The notes below the pieces were generated by a model, which searched no databases, was not told the DNA's origin, and worked only from the letters and a program-made list of their open reading frames with translations. Both the position numbers and the translations under genes were made by a program. A stretch of 64,000 nucleotides of DNA from Reichenbachiella agarivorans (GTDB taxonomy: Bacteria; Bacteroidota; Bacteroidia; Cytophagales; Cyclobacteriaceae): contig NZ_CP106679.1 in assembly GCF_025502585.1 (NCBI RefSeq), positions 2,139,501-2,203,500 on the forward strand, in the 5' to 3' direction. Numbering within the stretch: the first letter of the stretch is position 1; each line of letters begins with the position of its first letter. This document shows, piece by piece, positions 1-7,682 of this stretch.

Positions 1-1670
1 GTTATACTTTTGTGACCTTCCCATACGGTCGTATTTCTAAGAAAAGCCCAGAGGTAACAGCTACAGAGATGGGTGAGTATCTTCAGACGCATCTTGATGC
101 TGTGAGTGGGTTCAATGTTGTGAAAGGCTTTCTGAATATAGAAATTGCAGAACAGACTTGGGTGACATATCTCAATGAATTGTTGCAGAATCCTGATTTT
201 GGTCTGGGAACCAAAAAGAACGAATCTGTGATGGTGGAGTACTCATCGCCCAACACCAACAAACCGCTCCATTTAGGACATCTCCGAAACAACTTTTTGG
301 GTTATTCGGTAGCCAAAATCTATGAAGCGCTGGGTTATGATGTGATCAAAGTGCAGATCATCAATGACCGAGGCATTCACATCTGCAAGTCCATGGTAGC
401 TTGGCAGAAATTTGGTCATGGTGAGACCCCAGAAACATCAGGATTGAAGGGGGACAAACTTGTGGGCAAATATTATGTAGAGTTTGATAAGGCCTACAAA
501 GCAGAAATGGTGACCCTCATGGAAGAGGGAAAAACCAAAGAAGAAGCAGAAAAGCAAGCTCCGATCATGCTCCAAGCGCAAAATATGCTGCGTCAGTGGG
601 AAGCCAAAGATCCAGAAGTCTATGCTCTATGGCAAACCATGAACGGCTGGGTGTACGATGGTTTTGAGAAGACTTACCAACAAATGGGAGTGGAGTTTGA
701 CAAGCTGTACTACGAGTCAGATACCTACCTGTTGGGCAAGGATGAAGTAGAGTTGGGATTGAAAAACGGTCACTTCTTCGAAAAGGAGGATAGTTCGGTT
801 TGGATAGACCTGACTGAGGAAGGTCTGGATCAAAAAATCGTGCGACGCAGTGATGGTACTGCGGTCTACATGACACAGGACATCGGTACTGCCATCCAAA
901 GATTCAAAGAGTTTCCTTCTCTCCAAAAATTGATTTACACAGTCGGTAATGAACAAGATTACCATTTCAAGGTCTTGTTTTTGATCCTAAAAAAATTGGG
1001 ATACGAGTGGGCGGACGGATGTTTCCATTTGTCATACGGGATGGTGGATTTGCCATCTGGCAAAATGAAGTCTCGCGAAGGGACGGTAGTGGATGCAGAT
1101 GACTTGATGGATGAGATGATACAGACTGCCGAGGATCACACCAGAGAACTAGGCAAGATCGATGGATTCACCGCTGAGGAAGCCCAAGCATTGTATCACA
1201 CCTTAGGCATGGGTGCTTTGAAGTATTTTCTGCTCAAAGTGGATCCAAAGAAACGTATGCTTTTCGATCCCAAAGAATCCATCGAGTTTCAAGGCAATAC
1301 TGGGCCATTCGTCCAATACACTCATGCGAGGATTTCGGCGATCCTACGCAGAGCTGAGGAATTGAAAATCCTAATGGGACAGGTCACTACAGGTGTCACT
1401 TTGACCTCCAATGAGACAGAATTGATTTATCTGCTGTCTGAGTATCAAGCCAAACTCCAACTAGCAGCTGAAGAATACAGTCCTGCTGTGGTCGCTCAGT
1501 ATGTCTATGATCTAGCCAAGGAATACAACAAGTTCTATGCAGACCAACCGATCTTCACGGAGGAAAGTGAAGCGTTGGTCGTGTTGCGTGTCAATCTCTC
1601 TAAGCAAGTCGCTCAGACAATCAAACTAGGAATGTCTCTACTAGGGATAGATGTTCCAGAGAGGATGTAA
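1..1670 (+). CDS. argS: Arginyl-tRNA synthetase, 5' end outside window
   Basis: Class I aminoacyl-tRNA synthetase that charges tRNA-Arg in the cytoplasm. The frame is open to the left edge (first full codon at 3), so the true start lies upstream; the GTG at 12 is internal. The visible protein starts inside the N-terminal additional domain (ISKKSP...GEYL). It then has the HIGH-type signature as HLGHL in the context PNTNKPLHLGHLRNN, the KMSKS-type loop as KMKSREGT near nt 1062, and an anticodon-binding domain ending in GIDVPERM, a normal ArgS C-terminus. About 555 residues are present, so only a short N-terminal piece is missing. The menA start codon follows four bases after the stop, suggesting co-transcription. 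Identification is secure. Confidence 0.96.
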   Translation, partial: YTFVTFPYGRISKKSPEVTATEMGEYLQTHLDAVSGFNVVKGFLNIEIAEQTWVTYLNELLQNPDFGLGTKKNESVMVEYSSPNTNKPLHLGHLRNNFLGYSVAKIYEALGYDVIKVQIINDRGIHICKSMVAWQKFGHGETPETSGLKGDKLVGKYYVEFDKAYKAEMVTLMEEGKTKEEAEKQAPIMLQAQNMLRQWEAKDPEVYALWQTMNGWVYDGFEKTYQQMGVEFDKLYYESDTYLLGKDEVELGLKNGHFFEKEDSSVWIDLTEEGLDQKIVRRSDGTAVYMTQDIGTAIQRFKEFPSLQKLIYTVGNEQDYHFKVLFLILKKLGYEWADGCFHLSYGMVDLPSGKMKSREGTVVDADDLMDEMIQTAEDHTRELGKIDGFTAEEAQALYHTLGMGALKYFLLKVDPKKRMLFDPKESIEFQGNTGPFVQYTHARISAILRRAEELKILMGQVTTGVTLTSNETELIYLLSEYQAKLQLAAEEYSPAVVAQYVYDLAKEYNKFYADQPIFTEESEALVVLRVNLSKQVAQTIKLGMSLLGIDVPERM

Positions 1671-1674
1671 GGTT

Positions 1675-2568
1675 ATGATAAAGGATTGGTTGGCAGCATT
1701 TAGGTTGAGGACTTTGCCTTTGGCACTGTCTAGCATCATTATGGGAGGATTTTTGGCCTATTGGCAACAGCACTTCTCATGGGGTATTTTTGGACTTTCA
1801 GTGCTGACGACAATCTTTCTGCAGGTACTATCCAATCTGGCCAATGACTATGGAGACTCTGTACATGGAGCAGACAGTGCAGAGCGTGAAGGCCCTCAGC
1901 GAGCCGTACAATCTGGAGCTATCTCAGCCGCTGCGATGAAAAAAGCAATGGTATTGTTTGCTGCGCTTTCTTTGTTGTCTGGATTGACCTTACTTTATGT
2001 GGCATTTCCAGATCATCTGCTGTATGTGTTGGTTTTTCTAGGGATCGGGCTCTTGTCTATCTATGCTGCGATCACCTATACATCAGGGAACAATCCATAT
2101 GGTTACTTGGGATTAGGTGACATATCAGTGTTTTTATTCTTTGGGTTGGTTGGTGTGTTGGGATCTTATTTTCTACATACACGGACTTTTGATTGGATCA
2201 ATGTATTACCAGCCGCTGCCTGTGGCCTTTTAGCCACAGGAGTACTCAATGTCAACAACATTCGTGATATAGAGTCCGATAAGAAAGCAGGTAAAAAATC
2301 TATTCCAGTCAGAATCGGTCGTGTCATGGCCGTGAAGTATCATTTGTCTTTATTGATGGTGGCTGTATTATTGTCTTTGATTTTCGTGTTCCTGACCTAC
2401 CAATCACCCAGTCAGTTCCTTTGGCTGCTGATGCTACCTTTGTTGGTAATCAATGTCAAAGCGGTATCTCAAAAAAAGGAGTCAGCCCAACTCGACCCCT
2501 ATCTGAAACAACTGGCAATGAGTACTTTGCTATATGTAGTTTTGTTTGGAGTAGGCCTGCTTTTCTGA
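1675..2568 (+). CDS. menA: 1,4-dihydroxy-2-naphthoate polyprenyltransferase
   Basis: Membrane prenyltransferase of menaquinone synthesis; it attaches the polyprenyl chain to 1,4-dihydroxy-2-naphthoate. UbiA-superfamily signatures are visible: the first Asp-rich motif NLANDYGD and the second NIRDIESDKKAGKKS. About eight or nine hydrophobic segments span the protein. I chose ATG 1675 (MIKDWLAAFRLRTLPL) over the in-frame ATG at 1651, because the latter lies inside argS and adds residues not typical of MenA. The result is 297 aa, the usual family size. It lies four bases behind argS. Menaquinone is the expected respiratory quinone in this phylum. Confidence 0.93.
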   Translation: MIKDWLAAFRLRTLPLALSSIIMGGFLAYWQQHFSWGIFGLSVLTTIFLQVLSNLANDYGDSVHGADSAEREGPQRAVQSGAISAAAMKKAMVLFAALSLLSGLTLLYVAFPDHLLYVLVFLGIGLLSIYAAITYTSGNNPYGYLGLGDISVFLFFGLVGVLGSYFLHTRTFDWINVLPAAACGLLATGVLNVNNIRDIESDKKAGKKSIPVRIGRVMAVKYHLSLLMVAVLLSLIFVFLTYQSPSQFLWLLMLPLLVINVKAVSQKKESAQLDPYLKQLAMSTLLYVVLFGVGLLF

Positions 2569-2767
2569 AAAAAGTATCTCCTTACGAAAAACCAATTTAA
2601 AAGGTTTGCTGTTCGCTAACGTTCATTTTGGGACAGTTTTCTGTTCGGTTTTGATTGAAGTTTGTTTTTGTTTGTTTTGTAACTGATTGATTTTCATATG
2701 GTTGATATTTTGGCACAGCTTTAGCCTACCTATTGGTCAGATGTCAAAAACATAAATACACAAAATC

Positions 2768-3166
2768 ATGAAAAATCTAATCAAGTCAACTACCCTAGTA
2801 TTAGCCGCTGTTCTAATGATCAGTACTAGCATTTTTGCCAATGGAGCCAAAGAAAAAGCTGTAGAAAAAGCAACCGAAACAGTGCAAAGCGCTGCACCAG
2901 ATGATTGGAAGACGTTGGCCGTCCAAGCTGATTATTTGATCAGAAAAAATGCTGGCCTTTCATCCGCCAAACAATGGTTAGACAAATCATTGAACATCAA
3001 AGAAGATAGCTACAATCTAGAAATCATGGGGGACTACTACGTGAAATGCAATTTGCCAAAGGAGGCAGTTGTTTATTACATCAAGAGCATGGAAGCCTTA
3101 AAAGCCAATGATGCCAGCGTAGACACATCTCATATTCAAGATAAAATTGTCTTGGCAATGAATTGA
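2768..3166 (+). CDS. Small secreted protein, TPR-like, unknown function
   Basis: I do not recognise a named family. The 132-aa product starts with a clear signal peptide (MKNLIKST, a hydrophobic run, then cleavage near SIFANGAKE), so it is exported to the periplasm or surface. The mature part is helical, and the stretch from about residue 70 (LNIKEDSYNLEIMGDYYV...AVVYYIKSMEAL) has the spacing of a single TPR-like helix pair. A 199-bp gap without a gene separates it from menA, and a rho-independent terminator follows at 3201. It is therefore probably monocistronic. A role as an envelope stress or scaffold protein would only be a guess. Confidence 0.75.
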   Translation: MKNLIKSTTLVLAAVLMISTSIFANGAKEKAVEKATETVQSAAPDDWKTLAVQADYLIRKNAGLSSAKQWLDKSLNIKEDSYNLEIMGDYYVKCNLPKEAVVYYIKSMEALKANDASVDTSHIQDKIVLAMN

Positions 3167-3200
3167 TAAAGAAAAGTAGAATCCTCATAGAGGAATAGAA

Positions 3201-3228
3201 GGGGCGACTTAGGTTGCCCTTTTTTTTT
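3201..3228 (+). terminator. Rho-independent terminator after the secreted TPR-like gene
   Basis: GGGCGAC and GTTGCCC pair across a 4-base loop (one G-T pair), followed by a run of nine T. It sits 35 bases after the stop at 3166. Confidence 0.8.
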
Positions 3229-3275
3229 GTGCAATTGTTGCGTACTTTTATCCCATATCATCAATCAAACAAGAA

Positions 3276-4148
3276 ATGAAAACCATATTAGTCCCTATTG
3301 ATTTTTCTAAAGTATCGGAATACGCATTTGACTTGGCACTGCAAATGTCAAAAAAGGCGCAAAGTGAAATTATTTTGCTTCACATCGTAGACCATCCATC
3401 CAGTACCACTATGAATACCATGGGTATCGTGGACTTAGATTTGGATCCGATGGAATCAATCTTTATGAAAAAGATGATCGAATTGGCAGAGGGAAAAATG
3501 GCAGCTAAAGTAAGCGAAGCAGAAAGTGCTGGCGCCAATGTAAAGTCAAAAATCAGGATTGGAAATCCATTCTTAGAAATCACACAGCAAATCACAGATA
3601 CAAAATGTGATATACTCGTGATGGGCACTGAGGGTACCGAAGGAATCGGTGAAGAACTCATTGGTTCTAATGCTGAGAGAGTGATCAGAAAAAGCAAAGT
3701 GCCAGTCATCACCCTCAAGGAAAAGTGTGATTTGGGACAACTCAATAAAATTGCAGTAGCTTCTACCTTCGAAGATGTTTCTGGTGAATTCATTAGACAC
3801 CTGATGGCTCTTCAGGAATTCTTGGGTGCTCATTTGTCTTTTGTTAAGGTCAATACACCAAGTGCTTTCCAAACAACAAAATCGTTGAAGAAGCAAATGG
3901 AGCAGTTTGTCAAGGACTACGGATTCAAAAATTGCAGTACAGAAATCTACAATGATACTTCAGAAGAAGATGGAATTGTTTCCTTTGCAGAAGACAATCA
4001 AGTAGACATGATCGCTATGGAGACTCATGGCAGAACGGGTATCATGCACTTGATTTTAGGATCTATTGCGGAAGATGTGGCCAACCACGCCAAAAGACCC
4101 GTATGGACCTTGAATGTAAGAAAAGAAAAAGGTGTCAAAGAAAGCTAA
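3276..4148 (+). CDS. Universal stress protein, two tandem UspA domains
   Basis: Cytoplasmic nucleotide-binding stress protein. Two UspA domains lie in tandem, about residues 1-147 and 155-283. Each ends with the ATP-binding loop pattern G-x2-G-x(n)-G-S: GTEGTEGIGEELIGSNAERV in the first and ETHGRTGIMHLILGSIAEDV in the second. The start (MKTILVPIDFS) is the classical UspA beginning. The tandem form of about 280 aa is common in Bacteroidota. The gene overlaps the next one by 17 bp, so the two are probably co-translated. The ligand and trigger cannot be told from sequence. Confidence 0.92.
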   Translation: MKTILVPIDFSKVSEYAFDLALQMSKKAQSEIILLHIVDHPSSTTMNTMGIVDLDLDPMESIFMKKMIELAEGKMAAKVSEAESAGANVKSKIRIGNPFLEITQQITDTKCDILVMGTEGTEGIGEELIGSNAERVIRKSKVPVITLKEKCDLGQLNKIAVASTFEDVSGEFIRHLMALQEFLGAHLSFVKVNTPSAFQTTKSLKKQMEQFVKDYGFKNCSTEIYNDTSEEDGIVSFAEDNQVDMIAMETHGRTGIMHLILGSIAEDVANHAKRPVWTLNVRKEKGVKES

Positions 4149-4476
4149 TTTTAAGAATAGAATAGGAGTCGTCTACTCGACAGACGACTCCTTTGATTAC
4201 TCAGAAGAAGGGACTCAAGAGGAAGAAACCTTGTTGCCAAACGAGCAAAACCTCAGAGTCAGTTTGGATAAAAAAAACCGTGGTGGCAAGCAAGTAACAC
4301 TCGTTACGCAGTTTGTAGGTACCCACGATGATCTCAAGGAACTCGCCAAAATGCTCAAGACCAAATGTGGAGTAGGAGGCAATGCCAAGGATGGAGAAAT
4401 CCTCATTCAGGGAGACTTTAGAGACAAGGTTTTGCAGGTGCTTTTGAATGAGGGCTACCGTGCAAAGAAGATGTAG
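4132..4476 (+). CDS. SUI1/eIF1-family translation factor (YciH-like)
   Basis: Small protein of the bacterial SUI1/eIF1 family, which binds the 30S subunit and is thought to affect start-codon fidelity. The C-terminal half carries the family core: KQVTLVTQFVG, LAKMLKTKCGVGGNAKDGE and LIQGDFRDKVLQVLLNEGY. The N-terminal 50 residues are acidic and probably disordered. The start is GTG at 4132, inside the last codons of the upstream stress-protein gene; no later in-frame ATG precedes the conserved core. At 114 aa it has the usual YciH length. The overlap with a universal stress protein suggests stress-linked expression, which is inference. Confidence 0.88.
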   Translation: MSKKANFKNRIGVVYSTDDSFDYSEEGTQEEETLLPNEQNLRVSLDKKNRGGKQVTLVTQFVGTHDDLKELAKMLKTKCGVGGNAKDGEILIQGDFRDKVLQVLLNEGYRAKKM

Positions 4477-4541
4477 AGAATATTAGTGTGATTAAATCTA
4501 GAGATTTTGTGGTAAGGCTATGTTTTTTCTAAAAAAGAATC

Positions 4542-4549
4542 TATATTTG
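4542..4549 (+). promoter_or_regulatory. Promoter -7 box of the rpmB operon
   Basis: TATATTTG matches the Bacteroidota -7 consensus TAnnTTTG exactly and lies 41 bases before the rpmB start. A T-rich stretch (4522-4529) sits where the -33 element is expected, without a perfect TTG. Confidence 0.7.
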
Positions 4550-4590
4550 CACTCCGATTTTTTTCTAGGATCGATTAAAGACGAGAAATA

Positions 4591-4830
4591 ATGTCAAGAG
4601 TTTGTCAAATAACAGGTAAGAGGCCAAGAGTAGGGAACAACGTATCCCACGCCAACAATAAAACGAAGAGAAAGTTCCTTCCAAATCTTTTCACTAAGAG
4701 ATTTTATCTTCCAGAAGAAGATAAGTGGATCACTTTGAAGGTATCTTCTACTGCATTGAAAACCATCAACAAGCATGGTCTAGCTGCAGTGTTGAAAAAG
4801 GCCAAAGCCAAAGGAAACACGGTACTATAA
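4591..4830 (+). CDS. rpmB: 50S ribosomal protein bL28
   Basis: Structural protein of the large ribosomal subunit. The start [12 protein letters not shown] and the following [14 protein letters not shown] are diagnostic for L28. At 79 aa it has the usual length. It is the first gene of a tight cluster: rpmG follows after 12 bases and a DUF4295 gene after that, the standard Bacteroidota arrangement. A consensus promoter box lies at 4542 and a terminator closes the cluster at 5205. Confidence 0.97.
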   Translation: MSRVCQITGKRPRVGNNVSHANNKTKRKFLPNLFTKRFYLPEEDKWITLKVSSTALKTINKHGLAAVLKKAKAKGNTVL

Positions 4831-4842
4831 TATTAGAATAAG

Positions 4843-5025
4843 ATGGCTAAGAAAGGTAATAGAGTACAAGTAATACTAGAGTGTACTGAGCACAAGGCCA
4901 CAGGTCAGCCAGGTACATCTAGATACATCTCTACAAAAAACAGGAAGAATACTCCTGATAGATTGGAATTGAAAAAATTCAACCCAATCCTGAAGAAATA
5001 TACTGTTCACAAAGAAATTAAATAA
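4843..5025 (+). CDS. rpmG: 50S ribosomal protein bL33
   Basis: Large-subunit ribosomal protein: basic, 60 aa, with the typical L33 sequence ([36 protein letters not shown]-like [15 protein letters not shown] end). The zinc-binding cysteine pairs of C+ L33 forms are absent; only one Cys is present, so this is a C-minus version that should not need zinc. It lies between rpmB and the small DUF4295 gene, two bases before the latter. Confidence 0.97.
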   Translation: MAKKGNRVQVILECTEHKATGQPGTSRYISTKNRKNTPDRLELKKFNPILKKYTVHKEIK

Positions 5026-5027
5026 CC

Positions 5028-5180
5028 ATGGCTAAGAAGGTAGTTGCAACCCTAAAGAAAAAGGATGGTGTAAAATACGCCAAAGTGATTAGAGCGGTGA
5101 AGACTAAGACTGGTGCTTATTCTTTTCGTGAAGAGATCGTTACTGAGGACAGAGTGAGCGAAGTACTCTCTGCGAAGTAA
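5028..5180 (+). CDS. DUF4295 small basic ribosomal protein (bL38)
   Basis: This 50-aa ORF starts with ATG 5028 (MAKKVVATLKKKDGVKYAKV) and ends with SEVLSAK. It matches DUF4295, a family restricted to Bacteroidota and nearly always found directly after rpmB-rpmG. From memory, this family was identified as an extra large-subunit protein (named bL38) in a Bacteroidota ribosome structure; I cannot check that here. It is strongly basic, as expected of an rRNA-binding protein. It starts two bases after the rpmG stop and is followed by a strong terminator, so it closes the ribosomal operon. Confidence 0.9.
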   Translation: MAKKVVATLKKKDGVKYAKVIRAVKTKTGAYSFREEIVTEDRVSEVLSAK

Positions 5181-5204
5181 TTCGATTGAAAGATTTTGTG
5201 TAGG

Positions 5205-5238
5205 AGTCTTCTGTTTGTTCAGAAGACTTTTTTTATTT
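5205..5238 (+). terminator. Strong terminator of rpmB-rpmG-DUF4295
   Basis: Perfect 9-bp stem AGTCTTCTG / CAGAAGACT (5205-5213 and 5220-5228), 6-base loop, then seven T, A and four T. Confidence 0.92.
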
Positions 5239-5303
5239 TAGGTCTCCTCTCATGGACTTGATCATGGGTAGTACATAGAAAAGAAAACTAACTCTCTGGA
5301 GAA

Positions 5304-5337
5304 TTGATCTTTATCTAGAACTTTCCGTTTACATTTG
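5304..5337 (+). promoter_or_regulatory. ftsY promoter
   Basis: TTG at 5304 and TACATTTG at 5330-5337 fit the Bacteroidota -33/-7 pattern (TTG, about 20 bp, TAnnTTTG), with a 23-bp spacer. The ftsY start lies 25 bases downstream. Confidence 0.6.
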
Positions 5338-5361
5338 ACCACACCTGTATTTTAATCTGTT

Positions 5362-6318
5362 ATGAGTTTATTCAATATATTTTCTAAGGAAAAGAAAGAA
5401 GGCCTAGACAAGGGCTTGGAAAAATCTAAAGAGAGCTTTTTTCATAAACTCGGGAAGGTAGTAGTAGGTAAATCCACTGTCGATGCAGATGTGCTCGACG
5501 AACTAGAAGAAGTGCTCATCACTTCGGATGTGGGTGTAGACACTACCGTCAAAATCATTGATAGAATCGAGGCTAGAGTTGCCAAAGACAAGTACCTCAA
5601 CACAGATCAACTGAATGTGATCCTAAGAGAAGAAATCGCGGCACTTTTGTCAGAAAACAACACAGAAGACGGGACGGGTTTCACGCTCCCTACAGATAAA
5701 AAGCCTTATGTCATGCTAGTCGTGGGCGTCAATGGTGTAGGGAAGACTACTACCATCGGCAAGCTGTCTGCACAGTTCAAGAAGGCTGGAAAGTCTGTAA
5801 TATTGGGTGCAGCGGATACATTCCGTGCTGCGGCTGTAGAGCAACTCATACTTTGGGGAGATCGTGTAGGGGTGCCAGTCGTGTCTCATGGCATGAATAC
5901 TGATCCTTCTGCCGTAGCATTCGATGCGGTAAAAAAGGCTGTGGAGGAGCAAGCAGACATCGTGATCATCGATACAGCAGGTAGATTGCATACCAAGGTC
6001 AACCTGATGAACGAGCTGACCAAGATCAAGAAAGTCATCCAAAAATTTATACCCGATGCACCCCACGAGATCATGCTCGTGCTAGATGGTAGCACAGGTC
6101 AAAATGCCTTCATCCAAGCGCAGGAGTTCACCAAAGCCACTGACGTCAGTGCATTGGCGATCACCAAACTCGATGGCACAGCCAAAGGTGGAGTAGTCAT
6201 CGGTATCTCAGATCAATTCAAAATCCCCGTCAAATACATCGGTGTAGGCGAAGGCATAGACGACCTCCAGCTTTTCAACAAAGTGGAGTTTGTAGATTCG
6301 TTTTTTAAGCGGGTTTGA
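5362..6318 (+). CDS. ftsY: Signal recognition particle receptor FtsY
   Basis: SRP receptor GTPase that docks ribosome-nascent-chain complexes with Ffh at the inner membrane and SecYEG. The helical N domain (residues ~30-100) is followed by the G domain. Visible motifs are G1 GVNGVGKTTT, the insertion-box segment DTFRAAAVEQL, G3 DTAGRLHTK and G4 TKLDGTAKGG, with the closing GVGEGIDDLQLF. At 318 aa this is a short FtsY lacking the long acidic N-terminal region of E. coli, as usual in Bacteroidota. It has its own promoter. In relatives rimO often follows; here the Wadjet operon does. Confidence 0.97.
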   Translation: MSLFNIFSKEKKEGLDKGLEKSKESFFHKLGKVVVGKSTVDADVLDELEEVLITSDVGVDTTVKIIDRIEARVAKDKYLNTDQLNVILREEIAALLSENNTEDGTGFTLPTDKKPYVMLVVGVNGVGKTTTIGKLSAQFKKAGKSVILGAADTFRAAAVEQLILWGDRVGVPVVSHGMNTDPSAVAFDAVKKAVEEQADIVIIDTAGRLHTKVNLMNELTKIKKVIQKFIPDAPHEIMLVLDGSTGQNAFIQAQEFTKATDVSALAITKLDGTAKGGVVIGISDQFKIPVKYIGVGEGIDDLQLFNKVEFVDSFFKRV

Positions 6319-6530
6319 TAAGATTGTTAGCACTTTTCTCCTAAGTTTTCTTGGTTTTATTTAAGACCATTATGGATAGTTTTATAGTAATTACTATTGA
6401 TTGTCTGTTTCTTTGTGTTAGGAATATTGCCTTGAATAATGGAAATCATCTATCACTACCCACTACCATGGGAGGCCATAAATAATCAATCCTTTAGATT
6501 ACCATGTTCAGGAGCAAGTTCAAACAGCCT

Positions 6531-7682
6531 TCACTCAAGCTTATCAAAAAAGCTTCGAACATATTCCAAAGGGATTTTTTCCTGCTCCAATCGCCAATTG
6601 TTTGTTTTTAACAAGTCATAGAGTTCTCTTTCTTGTTCGTTTAGAAAACTATCAGCTGTTACATATGAAACAGTCCCGGCATCATATTCAAAGAATTTGT
6701 CAAATGTTTCTCTATCCATCAAAATGCTTCGAGTTTGATTAAAATAACTTCTGAACTGAGAAAGAATTTCAAATCCCTGTGCGTCTATATCACCCCAATA
6801 GAGTAGTTCTATATCTGAGAGCCACTTCGCATTTTTAAGATTATTGATACTATATCCACTTCCAAAAATTGCGATGGTCTTTGTCATTTTTGGAAGAGTC
6901 AGGGTTGTGTAGAGCGTCGTTTTATTTTCAACAACCAGAACGCGCTTTATAGGTAAGTTTAGTGATTCGAACTGACCAACAGGAATCGCAATATCATTGA
7001 GTCCCTGAAAGTAACTCTTGCTTATTTCCTGATCAAGAATTTTGAACCTTACTTGAGGTTCACTGTACTTTAAATTGAACCTCTTTTCAAATTGCTTTTC
7101 TTCTTTGTTGACATTATCCGAGATGATTAGATCGAGGAGTTCTTTTAATATTCCTTGATTCTGCTCTATGAACTTGGTGTGGACTTTAATTGGTAATTCT
7201 CTCAGATAAAGTCTTGGGATCGGGTTCTTTAGGAAGTATTGGCAGACTTTTATCAAATCTTCCCACTTATCTTCATTAGCTATAATTTTTGAAGGATATT
7301 GTATAATCCATTCTTTTAACTCAGGAAGTTCATCGATTATTTTTCGAATGTTCTGTTCAAAAACTTTCACTTCCTTTTCCTTGTTTAAGTATTTCAAAAA
7401 GTCTATTTCAGTATCGAAATAAATGGCGGTTGGTAGGTCTTGGGTGCCTAAGTACTTTGTCTTTACCTTCTGAAAATCTAAGGAGTAACCATACCCGTTC
7501 TTATCCTTAGATTGACTTAAAATTGATCGAATTTCTCTTTCAAATTCTTGTAATGAAGATTTGGTGTAGCTTTTATCTCCAGTTATTACGATCCTGTCAA
7601 AAGTTTCATTTCTAACCAATGTCTGTAAAAAGGAAGTATACTTTCTCAGAGATTTGGCCCTAATCTGCTCGGGGGTAATCAT
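6531..7682 (-). CDS. jetD: Wadjet nuclease subunit JetD
   Basis: Nuclease subunit of Wadjet, the SMC-like system that detects and cuts closed circular plasmid DNA. The 383-aa protein has an N-terminal DUF3322-type region (QIRAKSLRKYTSFLQ...) and a C-terminal DUF2220 Toprim-like domain. Candidate metal-binding residues are visible: the glutamate in RVLVVENKTT and the acidic motif in LLYWGDIDAQGFEIL. The C-terminus LEYVRSFF is typical of the family. It is the last gene of the operon, and its ATG overlaps the jetC stop by four bases (ATGA, 7679-7682). No strong hairpin terminator is visible downstream. Confidence 0.93.
   Translation of the reverse strand: MITPEQIRAKSLRKYTSFLQTLVRNETFDRIVITGDKSYTKSSLQEFEREIRSILSQSKDKNGYGYSLDFQKVKTKYLGTQDLPTAIYFDTEIDFLKYLNKEKEVKVFEQNIRKIIDELPELKEWIIQYPSKIIANEDKWEDLIKVCQYFLKNPIPRLYLRELPIKVHTKFIEQNQGILKELLDLIISDNVNKEEKQFEKRFNLKYSEPQVRFKILDQEISKSYFQGLNDIAIPVGQFESLNLPIKRVLVVENKTTLYTTLTLPKMTKTIAIFGSGYSINNLKNAKWLSDIELLYWGDIDAQGFEILSQFRSYFNQTRSILMDRETFDKFFEYDAGTVSYVTADSFLNEQERELYDLLKTNNWRLEQEKIPLEYVRSFFDKLE

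Noticed and set aside
6439-6621. 60-codon frame after ftsY
   Set aside because: It overlaps the 3' end of jetD on the other strand and shows no protein-like features.
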